NCBI GenBank assembly: GCA_018713055.1
Contig: DVFW01000015.1
Location: 1 to 45,596 of the forward strand
Source of the DNA: Scatavimonas merdigallinarum
Lineage (GTDB): Bacteria; Bacillota; Clostridia; Oscillospirales; Acutalibacteraceae
Direction: 5' to 3'
Length of the DNA stretch: 45,596 nucleotides
Positions 17,854 to 24,437 of the stretch are shown in pieces (positions within the stretch are counted from its first letter, which is position 1; each line of letters begins with the position of its first letter). Both the position numbers and the translations under genes were made by a program. The notes below the pieces were generated by a model. That model saw only the letters and a list, made by a program, of their open reading frames with translations, searched no databases and had not been told where the DNA came from.

Positions 17854-17869
17854 GCAGTGGTACCACTGC
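17854..17869 (-). promoter_or_regulatory. Perfect palindrome with U-tract in the fakA leader
   Basis: GCAGTGGTACCACTGC is a perfect 16-base palindrome between the promoter and the RBS. On the minus strand it is followed by TTCTTTTTAA. It could be an operator for a dimeric repressor or a weak attenuator hairpin. The GGTACC core recalls the T-box sequence, but no T-box specifier or stem I is present. Confidence 0.5.
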
Positions 17870-17897
17870 CCTATTCCATTCATAAATAGACTTTTAT

Positions 17898-17927
17898 ATT
17901 ATAGCATATGCAGGCAATGAAATTCAA
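17898..17927 (-). promoter_or_regulatory. Promoter of the fakA-like gene
   Basis: Minus-strand TTGAAT (17927-17922), 18-base spacer, TATAAT (17903-17898) with an extended TGC before it. Predicted start about 17891. A second extended -10 (TGCTATAAT, 17967-17962) lies further upstream but has no good -35. Confidence 0.7.
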
Positions 17928-18019
17928 TACACTAGCAAAAATTGCGCAATATTGTTGTAAAATTATAGCAAAATGCACAAGGAGAAAGAATACGCCAACT
18001 TAACGGACAGGCAATGTGC

Positions 18020-18799
18020 TCACAGAATTTCGTTTCTTTCCACACTGCGCGTCTTCCCTGTCTTTTCGTCAATTTCAAACAAAATACAATCCAGCTTACA
18101 TGGGCCATCTGCCAGATCAAAACGCTGGGGCAGCTTTTCTTTCAGCTTTGCAATAATAATTTCCGGCTTTACACCCAGCACAGAGTGCACAGTGCCGGTC
18201 ATCCCCACATCCGTAATATAACCTGTTCCGTTTGGCAACACGGTTTCGTCTGCGGTAGGCACATGCGTGTGTGTTCCAAACAGTGCCGACACACGACCGT
18301 CCAGATAATAGCCCATTGCGCGCTTTTCTCCGGTAGCCTCTGCGTGCAGATCCACTATAACAACCTTTGCTCCCTGCTGCGCAGCTTCGTCAATCAGACG
18401 GTCAACGGTATGAAATGGACAATCCAGAGATTCTAAAAGCGCTGTACCCATCAAACTGATAACCGCAACCTGGGTATATCCCATATCTACTATGCACATA
18501 CCTCGTCCAGGCGTCGTTCCCTGCGGAAAATTAGCAGGCCGCAGCAAATATGCATTTTCCTCATACAGCGGAAAAACTTCTTTTCTGCGAAAAGAATGGT
18601 TCCCTCCTGTTATAACATCTACACCGCTCTGAAACAGAAAATCTGCACTGGCGGGCGTAATACCGTTGCCGTCTGCAGAATTTTCTCCGTTTGCTATAAC
18701 AAGATCTATATTTTTAAATTTTTTAAATGCCGGTAGTTTCTGCCGCAAAAAGCGACAGCCAATACCGCCCACTACATCGCCGATTGCAAGAATATTCAT
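18020..18799 (-). CDS. ymdB: YmdB-type 2',3'-cyclic-nucleotide phosphodiesterase
   Basis: Metallophosphoesterase of the YmdB/TIGR00282 family. In Bacillus the enzyme hydrolyses 2',3'-cAMP and affects biofilm and motility decisions. Visible metal-binding motifs are AIGDVVGG (Asp8), ANGENSADG (about 36-44), GGNHSF (near 65) and VDLHAEATGEK. The full length of 259 residues is normal. GAGGAA precedes the ATG. In many Firmicutes ymdB follows rny (RNase Y); here it stands alone behind its own strong promoter and a leader hairpin. Confidence 0.9.
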   Translation of the reverse strand: MNILAIGDVVGGIGCRFLRQKLPAFKKFKNIDLVIANGENSADGNGITPASADFLFQSGVDVITGGNHSFRRKEVFPLYEENAYLLRPANFPQGTTPGRGMCIVDMGYTQVAVISLMGTALLESLDCPFHTVDRLIDEAAQQGAKVVIVDLHAEATGEKRAMGYYLDGRVSALFGTHTHVPTADETVLPNGTGYITDVGMTGTVHSVLGVKPEIIIAKLKEKLPQRFDLADGPCKLDCILFEIDEKTGKTRSVERNEIL

Positions 18800-18839
18800 A
18801 ATCTGCTGTTCCTCTTTCTTTTCTACTGGAAAAAGTGAA

Positions 18840-18866
18840 CGGTGCAGGGACGCTCTCCCTACACCG
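18840..18866 (-). promoter_or_regulatory. Terminator-like hairpin in the ymdB leader
   Basis: A 10-bp stem (CGGTGTAGGG with CCCTGCACCG, one G.U pair) and a seven-base loop, followed on the minus strand by TTCACTTTTT. It starts about 8 bases after the predicted transcription start and ends about 40 bases before the ymdB ATG. The upstream arm shares TGTAGGG with the glnN leader hairpin. On the plus strand it is followed by CTTTTTG, so it could act in both directions. Confidence 0.55.
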
Positions 18867-18880
18867 CTTTTTGCAGAGTT

Positions 18881-18909
18881 ATAATAACACGTTTTTTCTG
18901 AAAAGTCAA
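18881..18909 (-). promoter_or_regulatory. Sigma-A promoter of ymdB
   Basis: Minus-strand TTGACT (18909-18904), 17-base spacer, TATTAT (18886-18881) with an extended TGn. Predicted start about 18874. Confidence 0.8.
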
Positions 18910-19041
18910 TACGAAAGGTACAAAATTTATGTTCTTTGCATCTTTGACAGGATAAAAAGTACCACTACCGTGCTGTGTTGGAATTTATTTGGCTGATCAC
19001 TGCCTGTACATATCCGCACAGGCCACAGATTCAGCGCCGCC

Positions 19042-19542
19042 TTAACCATGCTGATCTTCCCACCTGTAAGACAGGCTTTTCACCCATGCAGAAACTTCAT
19101 CTGCAGATGCAGAACCGCTTAGCTTTTTTCCGGGCAGTACCTTTGCCGCCGGGCAGCTTTTTTGCAGAATGTCGGCTGTCTTTCCCATACCGCTGCCGCC
19201 GGAGGTAGCAAAAGGGATCACGGTCTTCCCGGAAAAATCATAGCTTTCCAAAAAGGTCTGCACAATGCGGGGCGCTTCATACCACCAGATGGGGAACCCC
19301 ACAAATACGGCGTCGTACTGCGCCATGTTCTCCACAAATGCGGCAATCGCCGGGCGGGATGCTTTGTCGTTCATCTCCACGCTGCTGCGGCTCTGCTTGT
19401 TGTTCCAGTTCAGGTCTGCACTGCTATAAGGCTTGGCAGGTTTAATTTCATGCAAATCCCCGCCGGTTGCTTCCTTCAGCGTTTTTGCCAGCCGGGCGGT
19501 TACACCGCTGGCGGAAAAATAGGCAACTAGTATTTTACTCAT
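19042..19542 (-). CDS. Flavodoxin family protein
   Basis: FMN-binding flavodoxin-fold protein of 166 residues, probably an electron carrier or NAD(P)H-dependent FMN reductase-like redox protein in the cytoplasm. The N-terminal phosphate-binding loop is YFSASGVTARLA (about residues 8-19). The FMN-stacking segment GFPIWWYEAP (about 91-100) and the region FATSGGSGMGKT are typical of the flavodoxin_4 group. AGGAGG lies ahead of the ATG. It is the last gene of a minus-strand redox cluster and is similar throughout to the lipoprotein flavodoxin at 21168-21854, from which it differs by lacking a signal peptide. Confidence 0.85.
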   Translation of the reverse strand: MSKILVAYFSASGVTARLAKTLKEATGGDLHEIKPAKPYSSADLNWNNKQSRSSVEMNDKASRPAIAAFVENMAQYDAVFVGFPIWWYEAPRIVQTFLESYDFSGKTVIPFATSGGSGMGKTADILQKSCPAAKVLPGKKLSGSASADEVSAWVKSLSYRWEDQHG

Positions 19543-19590
19543 AATACATCCTCCTGTTCTTTCTTGTTTGGAAACTGCCGTGGGCGCAGA

Positions 19591-20193
19591 TTATCCAAGA
19601 GAAAGCGTAACCGTTACGGTTCCATCTCCCAGAAGCTCCTTAAGCTCATTTCCATTTACATTATCAATATGTCCAAGACGGGTTAAATTCCAGCAATTTG
19701 GCGCATAGTAGATGACAAAAGAAGACCCCTCATACAGGATCAGATCGCCCGCCTTAGTGGTGATCTGTTCATCGTTGCGCGGCAGGCTGGCGCCAATGTC
19801 CCCTACCTTTTCCATATTGCCGTAGTCTTCCATTTCAATCGTCAGCGGGCCTTCGGATAAAAGTTCCAAAAGCGCCTGTGTGGATGTATTATCTATAAGG
19901 GTCGCGGTCAGTACCGTATCGCCTGTTTGAATTTTCATGGTATTTTCCCCTTCAAATGCATCTACACTGTTGGGCGCTTCTTCCGGCTTAGTTTCTACTG
20001 CCGCTGAAGATTCCCTGCTGTCGCCGGCAAGCCTGTTTTGCAGCGTGTTTGAATTGCCGCGCCCGGGGATAGAGGAGGGCTCTGCGGGCACATTGCCGCA
20101 AGCGGAAAGCATAAAGAGAACACAGACACCCGCCCAAAACAGCAAACATCTTTTTACAAATTGTTTCGCCAATACATTGCCTGGACTGATCAA
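19591..20193 (-). CDS. Cyclophilin-like domain lipoprotein
   Basis: Predicted membrane-anchored lipoprotein of 200 residues. A hydrophobic signal (LLFWAGVCVLFMLSAC) ends in the lipobox LSAC at about residue 32. A Ser/Glu/Asn-rich linker follows, then from about residue 85 a domain of the bacterial cyclophilin-like family (TGDTVLTATLIDNTST, ITTKAGDLILYEGSSFVIYY and a GDGTVTVTL ending). The function of this family is unknown; it often sits beside flavodoxin and CMD/cupin genes. I use the TTG at 20193 because AGGGGAG lies about 10 bases ahead and no in-frame ATG precedes the lipobox. The start is the least certain part. Confidence 0.72.
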   Translation of the reverse strand: MISPGNVLAKQFVKRCLLFWAGVCVLFMLSACGNVPAEPSSIPGRGNSNTLQNRLAGDSRESSAAVETKPEEAPNSVDAFEGENTMKIQTGDTVLTATLIDNTSTQALLELLSEGPLTIEMEDYGNMEKVGDIGASLPRNDEQITTKAGDLILYEGSSFVIYYAPNCWNLTRLGHIDNVNGNELKELLGDGTVTVTLSLG

Positions 20194-20216
20194 AAATATT
20201 TTTCTCCCCTGTCTAA

Positions 20217-20957
20217 CTATTTTAAACCGGCATATACTTCCTCAGAAACCGGCTCCATCCATTCGTTGGCGGTATTTTCCCCCGGCACCTCGACCGCCAG
20301 ATGGGTAAACCAACTGTCTTTAGCCGCGCCATGCCAGTGCTTGACGCCTGCGGGAATTACCACCGCGTCGCCGGGATGCAGCTCTTTTGCTTCACTGCCC
20401 CATTCCTGATACCAACCCCGGCCCTCGGTGCAAAGCAAAATCTGTCCGCCGTTTCTGTCTGCTTTATGAATATGCCAGTTATTGCGGCAGCCTGGTTCAA
20501 AGGTCACGTTGGCAATGGGTAGTCCTCCTGTGGTAAGCATCTTTAAATAGCTCTGCCCAATAAAGTACTGCGCAAAAGCGTCGTTGGGCTGTCCCAATCC
20601 GAACAATCCGCCATGGGTTCCCTTCTGGGTATGTTTTTCCTTCCAGACTTCCTTAGCCATACGGAAAGCCGACCATGCCTTGGGCCACCCCGCATAGAAG
20701 GCTGCATGCGTGAGAACTTCCGCAATTTCTTTTCTGCTGATCCCATTCTTCTTTGCTGTTTCCAGATGGTACTGGAACGAAGAATCTACAAGGCCCTGAG
20801 ACATCAGCGCCACTACGGTCACCAGGGAACGGTCTCGCAGGGAGAGCTTATCCTCCCGGTTCCACACCTCGCCAAAAAGCACGTCGTCGTTGAGTTGTGC
20901 AAATTTGGGGGCGAAATCACCTAAATTTCGGCGTCCCGCCGTCTGTTTTTCTGCCAT
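20217..20957 (-). CDS. Carboxymuconolactone decarboxylase-cupin fusion protein
   Basis: Two-domain protein of 246 residues. Residues 10-105 form a CMD/AhpD-like all-helical domain (RDRSLVTVVALMSQGLVDSS, then EIAEVLTHAAFYAGWPKAW). Residues 130-235 form a cupin barrel with metal ligands in WHIHKADRNGGQILL and HPGDAVVIPAGVKHWHGA. The CMD part lacks the CxxC of peroxidase-active AhpD, so a redox-thiol role is unlikely. Fusions of this kind are common in gut Clostridia and Bacteroides, substrate unknown. The frame extends to 20978, but AAGGAGG at about 20966-20972 selects ATG 20957. Its own promoter and leader hairpin lie upstream. Confidence 0.85.
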   Translation of the reverse strand: MAEKQTAGRRNLGDFAPKFAQLNDDVLFGEVWNREDKLSLRDRSLVTVVALMSQGLVDSSFQYHLETAKKNGISRKEIAEVLTHAAFYAGWPKAWSAFRMAKEVWKEKHTQKGTHGGLFGLGQPNDAFAQYFIGQSYLKMLTTGGLPIANVTFEPGCRNNWHIHKADRNGGQILLCTEGRGWYQEWGSEAKELHPGDAVVIPAGVKHWHGAAKDSWFTHLAVEVPGENTANEWMEPVSEEVYAGLK

Positions 20958-21000
20958 TTTTATTTCCTCCTTATGCATTAGATTTTTCTATGCAGGCAGG

Positions 21001-21027
21001 GAGAAACGGAAAAGACAGCCGTTTCTC
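21001..21027 (-). promoter_or_regulatory. Leader hairpin of the CMD-cupin unit
   Basis: Perfect 9-bp stem GAGAAACGG/CCGTTTCTC (21001-21009 and 21019-21027) with a nine-base loop, starting about 4 bases after the predicted transcription start. No U-tract follows on the minus strand, so it is not a terminator; it may stabilise the 5' end or be a binding site. Confidence 0.45.
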
Positions 21028-21037
21028 TTCAGGTAAA

Positions 21038-21043
21038 ATTATA
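21038..21043 (-). promoter_or_regulatory. Extended -10 promoter of the CMD-cupin unit
   Basis: Minus-strand TATAAT (21043-21038) preceded by TGG, an extended -10. No good -35 was found. It would transcribe CMD-cupin, the cyclophilin-like lipoprotein and the flavodoxin. Confidence 0.5.
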
Positions 21044-21167
21044 CCATAGATTTCCCCGGAACTCTTCTATATTTACGTTTGCTTCTTTCATCAGAATCTC
21101 CGGTGTCCAGAACAAATCAGACAGTTTTTTACAGCCTTCTTTCCGGAAGAGCTTATATACGCCTGCA

Positions 21168-21854
21168 TTACTCCATTAGCCCAATGCCGGAAAGCCATTG
21201 CGTGACATCGCTTCCGGAATCAGCTGCGGTGGAACTTCCCAGAGAAAGCCCCTCCGTTACGGTGGCGTTCGGCTCCATACTCGCAATGGTGCTGAGAGTA
21301 TTGGAAAATCCGCTGCCTCCGGAAGTGACAAACGGCGCGATGGTTTTACCGGAGAAATCATATTCCTCCAGGAAGGTGTAAAGAATCATCGGCATATCGC
21401 CCCACCAGTTAGGGAATCCCAAATATACCACATCGTACTGTGCAAAATTTTCTATCGCTTCGGCAATTGCAGGACGAGCATTATCCGCCTGTTCTTCCTG
21501 TGCAATATCCAGCATGGTATTATAATCGTCTGTATAAGGGTTTTCAGGAACGATTTCAAAAATCTCCGCCCCTGTCTGTGCCTGGATTTCATTTGCCACC
21601 GATGCGGTATTGCCGGACCAGGAGAAATAGACCACCAATGCGTTGGAGCCCGCTTCCACCTCCAGCCGGGAAGATCCCCCGGCCTGCGGCGCACTTCCGG
21701 AAGGGTTGGAGGTTTCTTCCGCTACGGAAGAAACCTCCTCTGTTTGAGAAGGCGCTGTAGAAGAACCATTTTCCAAAGGACCGCCGTTTTCACAGGCTAC
21801 AAGAGTAAATACAATTGTGAGGGTCAGCACAAAAGTAAAAATTTTCTTCATCAT
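21168..21854 (-). CDS. Flavodoxin-domain lipoprotein
   Basis: Exported flavodoxin of 228 residues. A signal peptide (IFTFVLTLTIVFTLVAC) ends in the lipobox LVAC near residue 21. A Ser/Glu/Gly linker to about residue 65 leads to a complete flavodoxin domain with the phosphate loop YFSWSGNTASVA, GFPNWWGDMP and FVTSGGSGFSNT. It would be tethered outside the cell membrane, an unusual place for an FMN protein, suggesting extracytoplasmic electron transfer. GGAGC precedes two adjacent ATG codons (21854 and 21851). Lies directly downstream of the flavin reductase-like gene. Confidence 0.85.
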   Translation of the reverse strand: MMKKIFTFVLTLTIVFTLVACENGGPLENGSSTAPSQTEEVSSVAEETSNPSGSAPQAGGSSRLEVEAGSNALVVYFSWSGNTASVANEIQAQTGAEIFEIVPENPYTDDYNTMLDIAQEEQADNARPAIAEAIENFAQYDVVYLGFPNWWGDMPMILYTFLEEYDFSGKTIAPFVTSGGSGFSNTLSTIASMEPNATVTEGLSLGSSTAADSGSDVTQWLSGIGLME

Positions 21855-21923
21855 AGCTTGCTCCTTTCATTTGGCCGGCTGCCGCGTGACAAAGTGTCTT
21901 CGGAGTGCTTTTCACCCGCCGGT

Positions 21924-22487
21924 TTATTTCCGTTTTTTCGCTTTGCCCAGTGTCATGCACTTTGCGGCGGTATCGCCGGTTTTCAGGTAAGTATAACCGG
22001 GCATCTCAAACAGAATTGGCTTAAAAACGCTGTAGTCAATTTTACCGGCTTCGTTCAGAATACTTTCTTCAGCACAGGTATTGTCAATTTTCAGGATGAA
22101 GTTGTCAAAGCCCCCGGTTTCGTAAATATCCACCACCGTGCATTCCATGGACAGCTTCGACTCCTCAAGCACCGGAGCTCCGTTTCGGCCAATGCTGAAA
22201 GCAAATACTTCAGATTTATCTGTCTTGTTTCCGCTGACGCACCCTACATAATCTGCTTTCTGGAGTATCGCTTCATCCACGATATTAACCGACAATACCC
22301 TGTTTTCATATATTCCCTGATTGGTGTAATGCGTTTTTGCAAGGCTGACCAGAATGTGGTCGTGTCCCATAATGCCTGCATGCCCTACCAGCACCCAATT
22401 TGGTTTTCCGTTCACCATAGCGCCGACTACCGTCAGCACAGCGGGATACAACGCCAATACGCTTCCTATATCCTTTTTCATCATCAT
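21924..22487 (-). CDS. Flavin reductase family protein
   Basis: FMN-binding split-barrel protein of 187 residues, of the flavin reductase-like/flavoredoxin type. Supporting segments are YPAVLTVVGAMVNGKPNWVLVGHAG at the start (shown here only in part, residues 10-34) and VLSVNIVDEAILQKADYVG, the typical interaction strand and helix. The open frame reaches 22565, but the ATG at 22487 overlaps the MerR stop by four bases (ATGA) with AAAGGCGA ahead. Coupling to a MerR regulator suggests a redox- or ligand-controlled pair. Electron partner unknown; the adjacent flavodoxins are candidates. Confidence 0.82.
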   Translation of the reverse strand: MMMKKDIGSVLALYPAVLTVVGAMVNGKPNWVLVGHAGIMGHDHILVSLAKTHYTNQGIYENRVLSVNIVDEAILQKADYVGCVSGNKTDKSEVFAFSIGRNGAPVLEESKLSMECTVVDIYETGGFDNFILKIDNTCAEESILNEAGKIDYSVFKPILFEMPGYTYLKTGDTAAKCMTLGKAKKRK

Positions 22488-22870
22488 TCGCCTTTCTTTC
22501 CGCCTTTTGTCTGCGGTTTCATTTGACTTTTCTTTTGGATCCTGTACCGGAGGCAATCCAGGCAATCCAACTGTTTTTGCCGTAAATGAATTTCATCCAG
22601 CGTACTGTCACGATGCCGGTTTATCAGCGCCAGGCGTTCCTGTTCCGTATTTTCTTCCTCCAAAAGCAGCCGCATATAAGCTTCTGCCTCACTGTTGGAA
22701 AAACCTGCGTCATGCAGGCTCATAATGATACTCAGACACTGGATATCCTCATCATCGTACTGCCATGCTCCCATAATCGTTTTTACAACGCCGCACAGTC
22801 CCCAGTTTTCGTACTCTTGGAGGATTTCTACCGGAATATTATAGCGCTCGCTCGCCTCATAAATCGTCAT
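22484..22870 (-). CDS. Small MerR-family regulator
   Basis: HTH regulator of 128 residues. The N-terminal winged helix reads TIYEASERYNIPVEILQEYE, followed by WQYDDEDIQCLSIIMSLHDAGF, and a short coiled coil with a Cys-containing end (QKQLDCLDCLRYR). The usual RYY-type turn of MerR is altered to EYENWG, and there is no separate effector domain. The CxxC pair could sense metal or redox state; this is inference. The frame extends to 22954 but GAGGCG ahead of ATG 22870 fixes the start. Coupled to the flavin reductase gene by a four-base overlap. Confidence 0.78.
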   Translation of the reverse strand: MTIYEASERYNIPVEILQEYENWGLCGVVKTIMGAWQYDDEDIQCLSIIMSLHDAGFSNSEAEAYMRLLLEEENTEQERLALINRHRDSTLDEIHLRQKQLDCLDCLRYRIQKKSQMKPQTKGGKKGE

Positions 22871-22893
22871 CTTTTCGCCTCGGATCCTTGCTG

Positions 22894-22933
22894 TACAAAA
22901 AATAAAGGTGCTCCGTTTTGGAACACCTTTATT
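22894..22933 (-). terminator. Intrinsic terminator of the lysR gene
   Basis: Minus-strand 14-bp stem (arms 22933-22920 and 22914-22901, one G.U pair), five-base loop, then TTTTTTGTA. It lies 30 bases after the LysR stop. The merR promoter -10 overlaps its upstream arm. Confidence 0.88.
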
Positions 22934-22959
22934 GTAACGTGTTTTATTTGTCATGTAAA
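22931..22959 (-). promoter_or_regulatory. Promoter of the merR-flavin reductase unit
   Basis: Minus-strand TTTACA (22959-22954), 17 bases, TACAAT (22936-22931). The predicted start (about 22924) lies inside the upstream arm of the terminator hairpin, so a transcript starting here would lack most of that arm and escape termination. Confidence 0.6.
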
Positions 22960-22963
22960 ATAC

Positions 22964-23851
22964 TTATATTTTATCACCAGAAATAACTTTCAGGTATTGC
23001 GAGATGAAGTCAATAAAAGCGGAGGTAGCGCGGGAAAAAAATGAATCTTTTTTCCAGACCAAAGCCGTACGAGATTCAACTGCCGGATAAAGAGGAATAA
23101 AACACAGGTTTTCATAGCTGCAATTCAACTGAATACAAAGCACCGCTTCCATACCATTTTCTACGAGCATGGCCTCATTATATAGCAGGTTGCCCACTGC
23201 TGTGATCTCCAACTTATCATATAACTTACCAAACCAGCTGGTAAGCTCCCCGTGAAAATCCAAAACCCCTGTAACCAATGGAATCCCTGCCAGATCTTTG
23301 GCTTCTATCCGCTCCTTTTGGGCCAGCTTGGAATCCTTTCGCACCAGAATCCCCCACCTTTCCCTGACCGGCATAGAAACAAATTCATATTTGCGGATAT
23401 CCACCGGTTCTCCTATCACGCCCAGATCCAGAAGGCCCCGTTCGATATAATCCTGGACATTATCAGCGTTGCCGCTGTAAATCTGAAATCGCACCAGCGG
23501 ATGTTTTTTCCGAAAAGCGACCATAGCTCTTGCAAGCTCTCCTGTGCTGCGGAATTCTCCGCTGCCAATTGTGATCTCCCCTGCCAGCGCCGCATCCTTA
23601 TGAAGAAAATCGCGTTTTGTTTTGTCTGCAAGGGACAGCAGTTCCTGGGCCCGCCGTTTCAGAAGCAGGCCGTCCTCCGTTAAAACAATATTGTGGTTGC
23701 TGCGATTAAACAGCTTTACACCCAGTTCTTCTTCCAGCTGCACCATTTGGCGTGACAGCGCCGGCTGGCTGACATGCAGCATCTGCGCCGCTTTTGTCAT
23801 GTTCTCTTCTCTGGCAATCGCCAGAAAATAATTTAGTACACGTAGTTCCAT
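22964..23851 (-). CDS. LysR-family transcriptional regulator
   Basis: Full-length LysR regulator of 295 residues. The N-terminal winged HTH is clear (YFLAIAREENMTKAAQMLHV, then SQPALSRQMVQLEEELG), followed by the linker helix and a periplasmic-binding-protein-like effector domain beginning about residue 90. The subgroup resembles CynR/YwbI-like regulators frequently located next to flavodoxin, aldo-keto reductase and CMD genes in Clostridia. RBS GAGAGGA precedes the ATG. It probably controls the adjoining minus-strand redox cluster, but it is transcribed in the same direction and separated by a terminator, so the usual divergent arrangement is missing. Confidence 0.88.
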   Translation of the reverse strand: MELRVLNYFLAIAREENMTKAAQMLHVSQPALSRQMVQLEEELGVKLFNRSNHNIVLTEDGLLLKRRAQELLSLADKTKRDFLHKDAALAGEITIGSGEFRSTGELARAMVAFRKKHPLVRFQIYSGNADNVQDYIERGLLDLGVIGEPVDIRKYEFVSMPVRERWGILVRKDSKLAQKERIEAKDLAGIPLVTGVLDFHGELTSWFGKLYDKLEITAVGNLLYNEAMLVENGMEAVLCIQLNCSYENLCFIPLYPAVESRTALVWKKDSFFSRATSAFIDFISQYLKVISGDKI

Positions 23852-24433
23852 GGGATCCTCTCTCCTGCAGGCTCTTTGTCTTGCTTATTTACCACTATAC
23901 ACAGCAATTGATGCTATGTCAATCTGAAGAAAATCACACCGCCTGCGCAATTTCCCAGGCACAATGTTTTCCTTTTTTCTTGCCTCCAATAAGGGTCGTA
24001 CCTCCCGTTGCGGTCAAGCGCGTTGCTTTGCTCTATTTAATTTCCTGCCGGTTCAAATCCGAACAAATTCCTGTTTATATTTTATAATTATATCATTCAT
24101 TTTCTGAAGCTACAACTTTATTTCTGTTTCTCCCGCTGTGCAGTCCGCTGCCTGCGCCTTTCATCCGCCCGGACTTCTGCACATAACTTCAAATGCTGCA
24201 CCGGCCGGCTTTTTATAGCAGGTCCCAAAACGGCGGTAAGATAGAACAGCGCAATCCCAGGGGCGGAAGCCATCCATGCGTGTTCCTTTGCCTGGCTGCT
24301 CTTCAAAAAATGCATGAACCGTTTCACCTGTGAGGCGCTTGCACCATAACTGCATAAACCTGTTTTTATCCAGTCGAAGGGTTTTGGACGATAAAGCAAG
24401 GCGCCTGGTACGTTTTGTACCAGGCGCCTTGCT
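23852..24433. other. 582-base gap: lysR promoter, cat terminator and an unrecognised frame
   Basis: Apart from the lysR promoter (near 23.9 kb) and a strong hairpin at the cat end (24391-24437), the gap has no gene I can support. A minus-strand frame at 24118-24441 could encode 107 residues with a hydrophobic stretch (APGIALFYLTAVLGPAI) and a basic tail, but it begins inside the cat 3' hairpin, has no RBS and matches no family I know. It may be a gene remnant. A GGTTCAAATCC near 24050 resembles a tRNA T-loop, but no tRNA folds around it. Confidence 0.5.
23894..23922 (-). promoter_or_regulatory. Sigma-A promoter of lysR
   Basis: Minus-strand TTGACA (23922-23917), 17 bases, TATAGT (23899-23894). 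The spacer contains AGCA-N5-TGCT, a small dyad that might serve autoregulation. Confidence 0.8.
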
Positions 24434-24437
24434 TTAT
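24391..24437 (-). terminator. Long perfect hairpin at the end of the cat gene
   Basis: A perfect 21-bp stem (24391-24411 with 24417-24437) and a five-base loop. The stop codon of the cat gene (24436-24434) lies inside its upstream arm. Only TTTATCG follows, so the U-tract is poor, but the stem is very strong. It may protect the 3' end as well as terminate. Confidence 0.7.

Noticed and set aside
17850..17872. T-box riboswitch suggested by TGGTACCAC before fakA
   Set aside because: The leader is only about 60 bases, with no stem I, specifier loop or AG-bulge sequences; the gene is not a tRNA synthetase or amino acid gene.
21198..22526. 442-residue plus-strand frame across the flavodoxin and flavin reductase genes
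   Set aside because: Opposite two well-supported genes with lipobox, motifs and RBS; translation is not protein-like.
24040..24075. GGTTCAAATCC resembling a tRNA T-loop
   Set aside because: The flanking bases pair for only three of five T-stem positions, and no acceptor stem, anticodon arm or D-arm can be placed around it on either strand.
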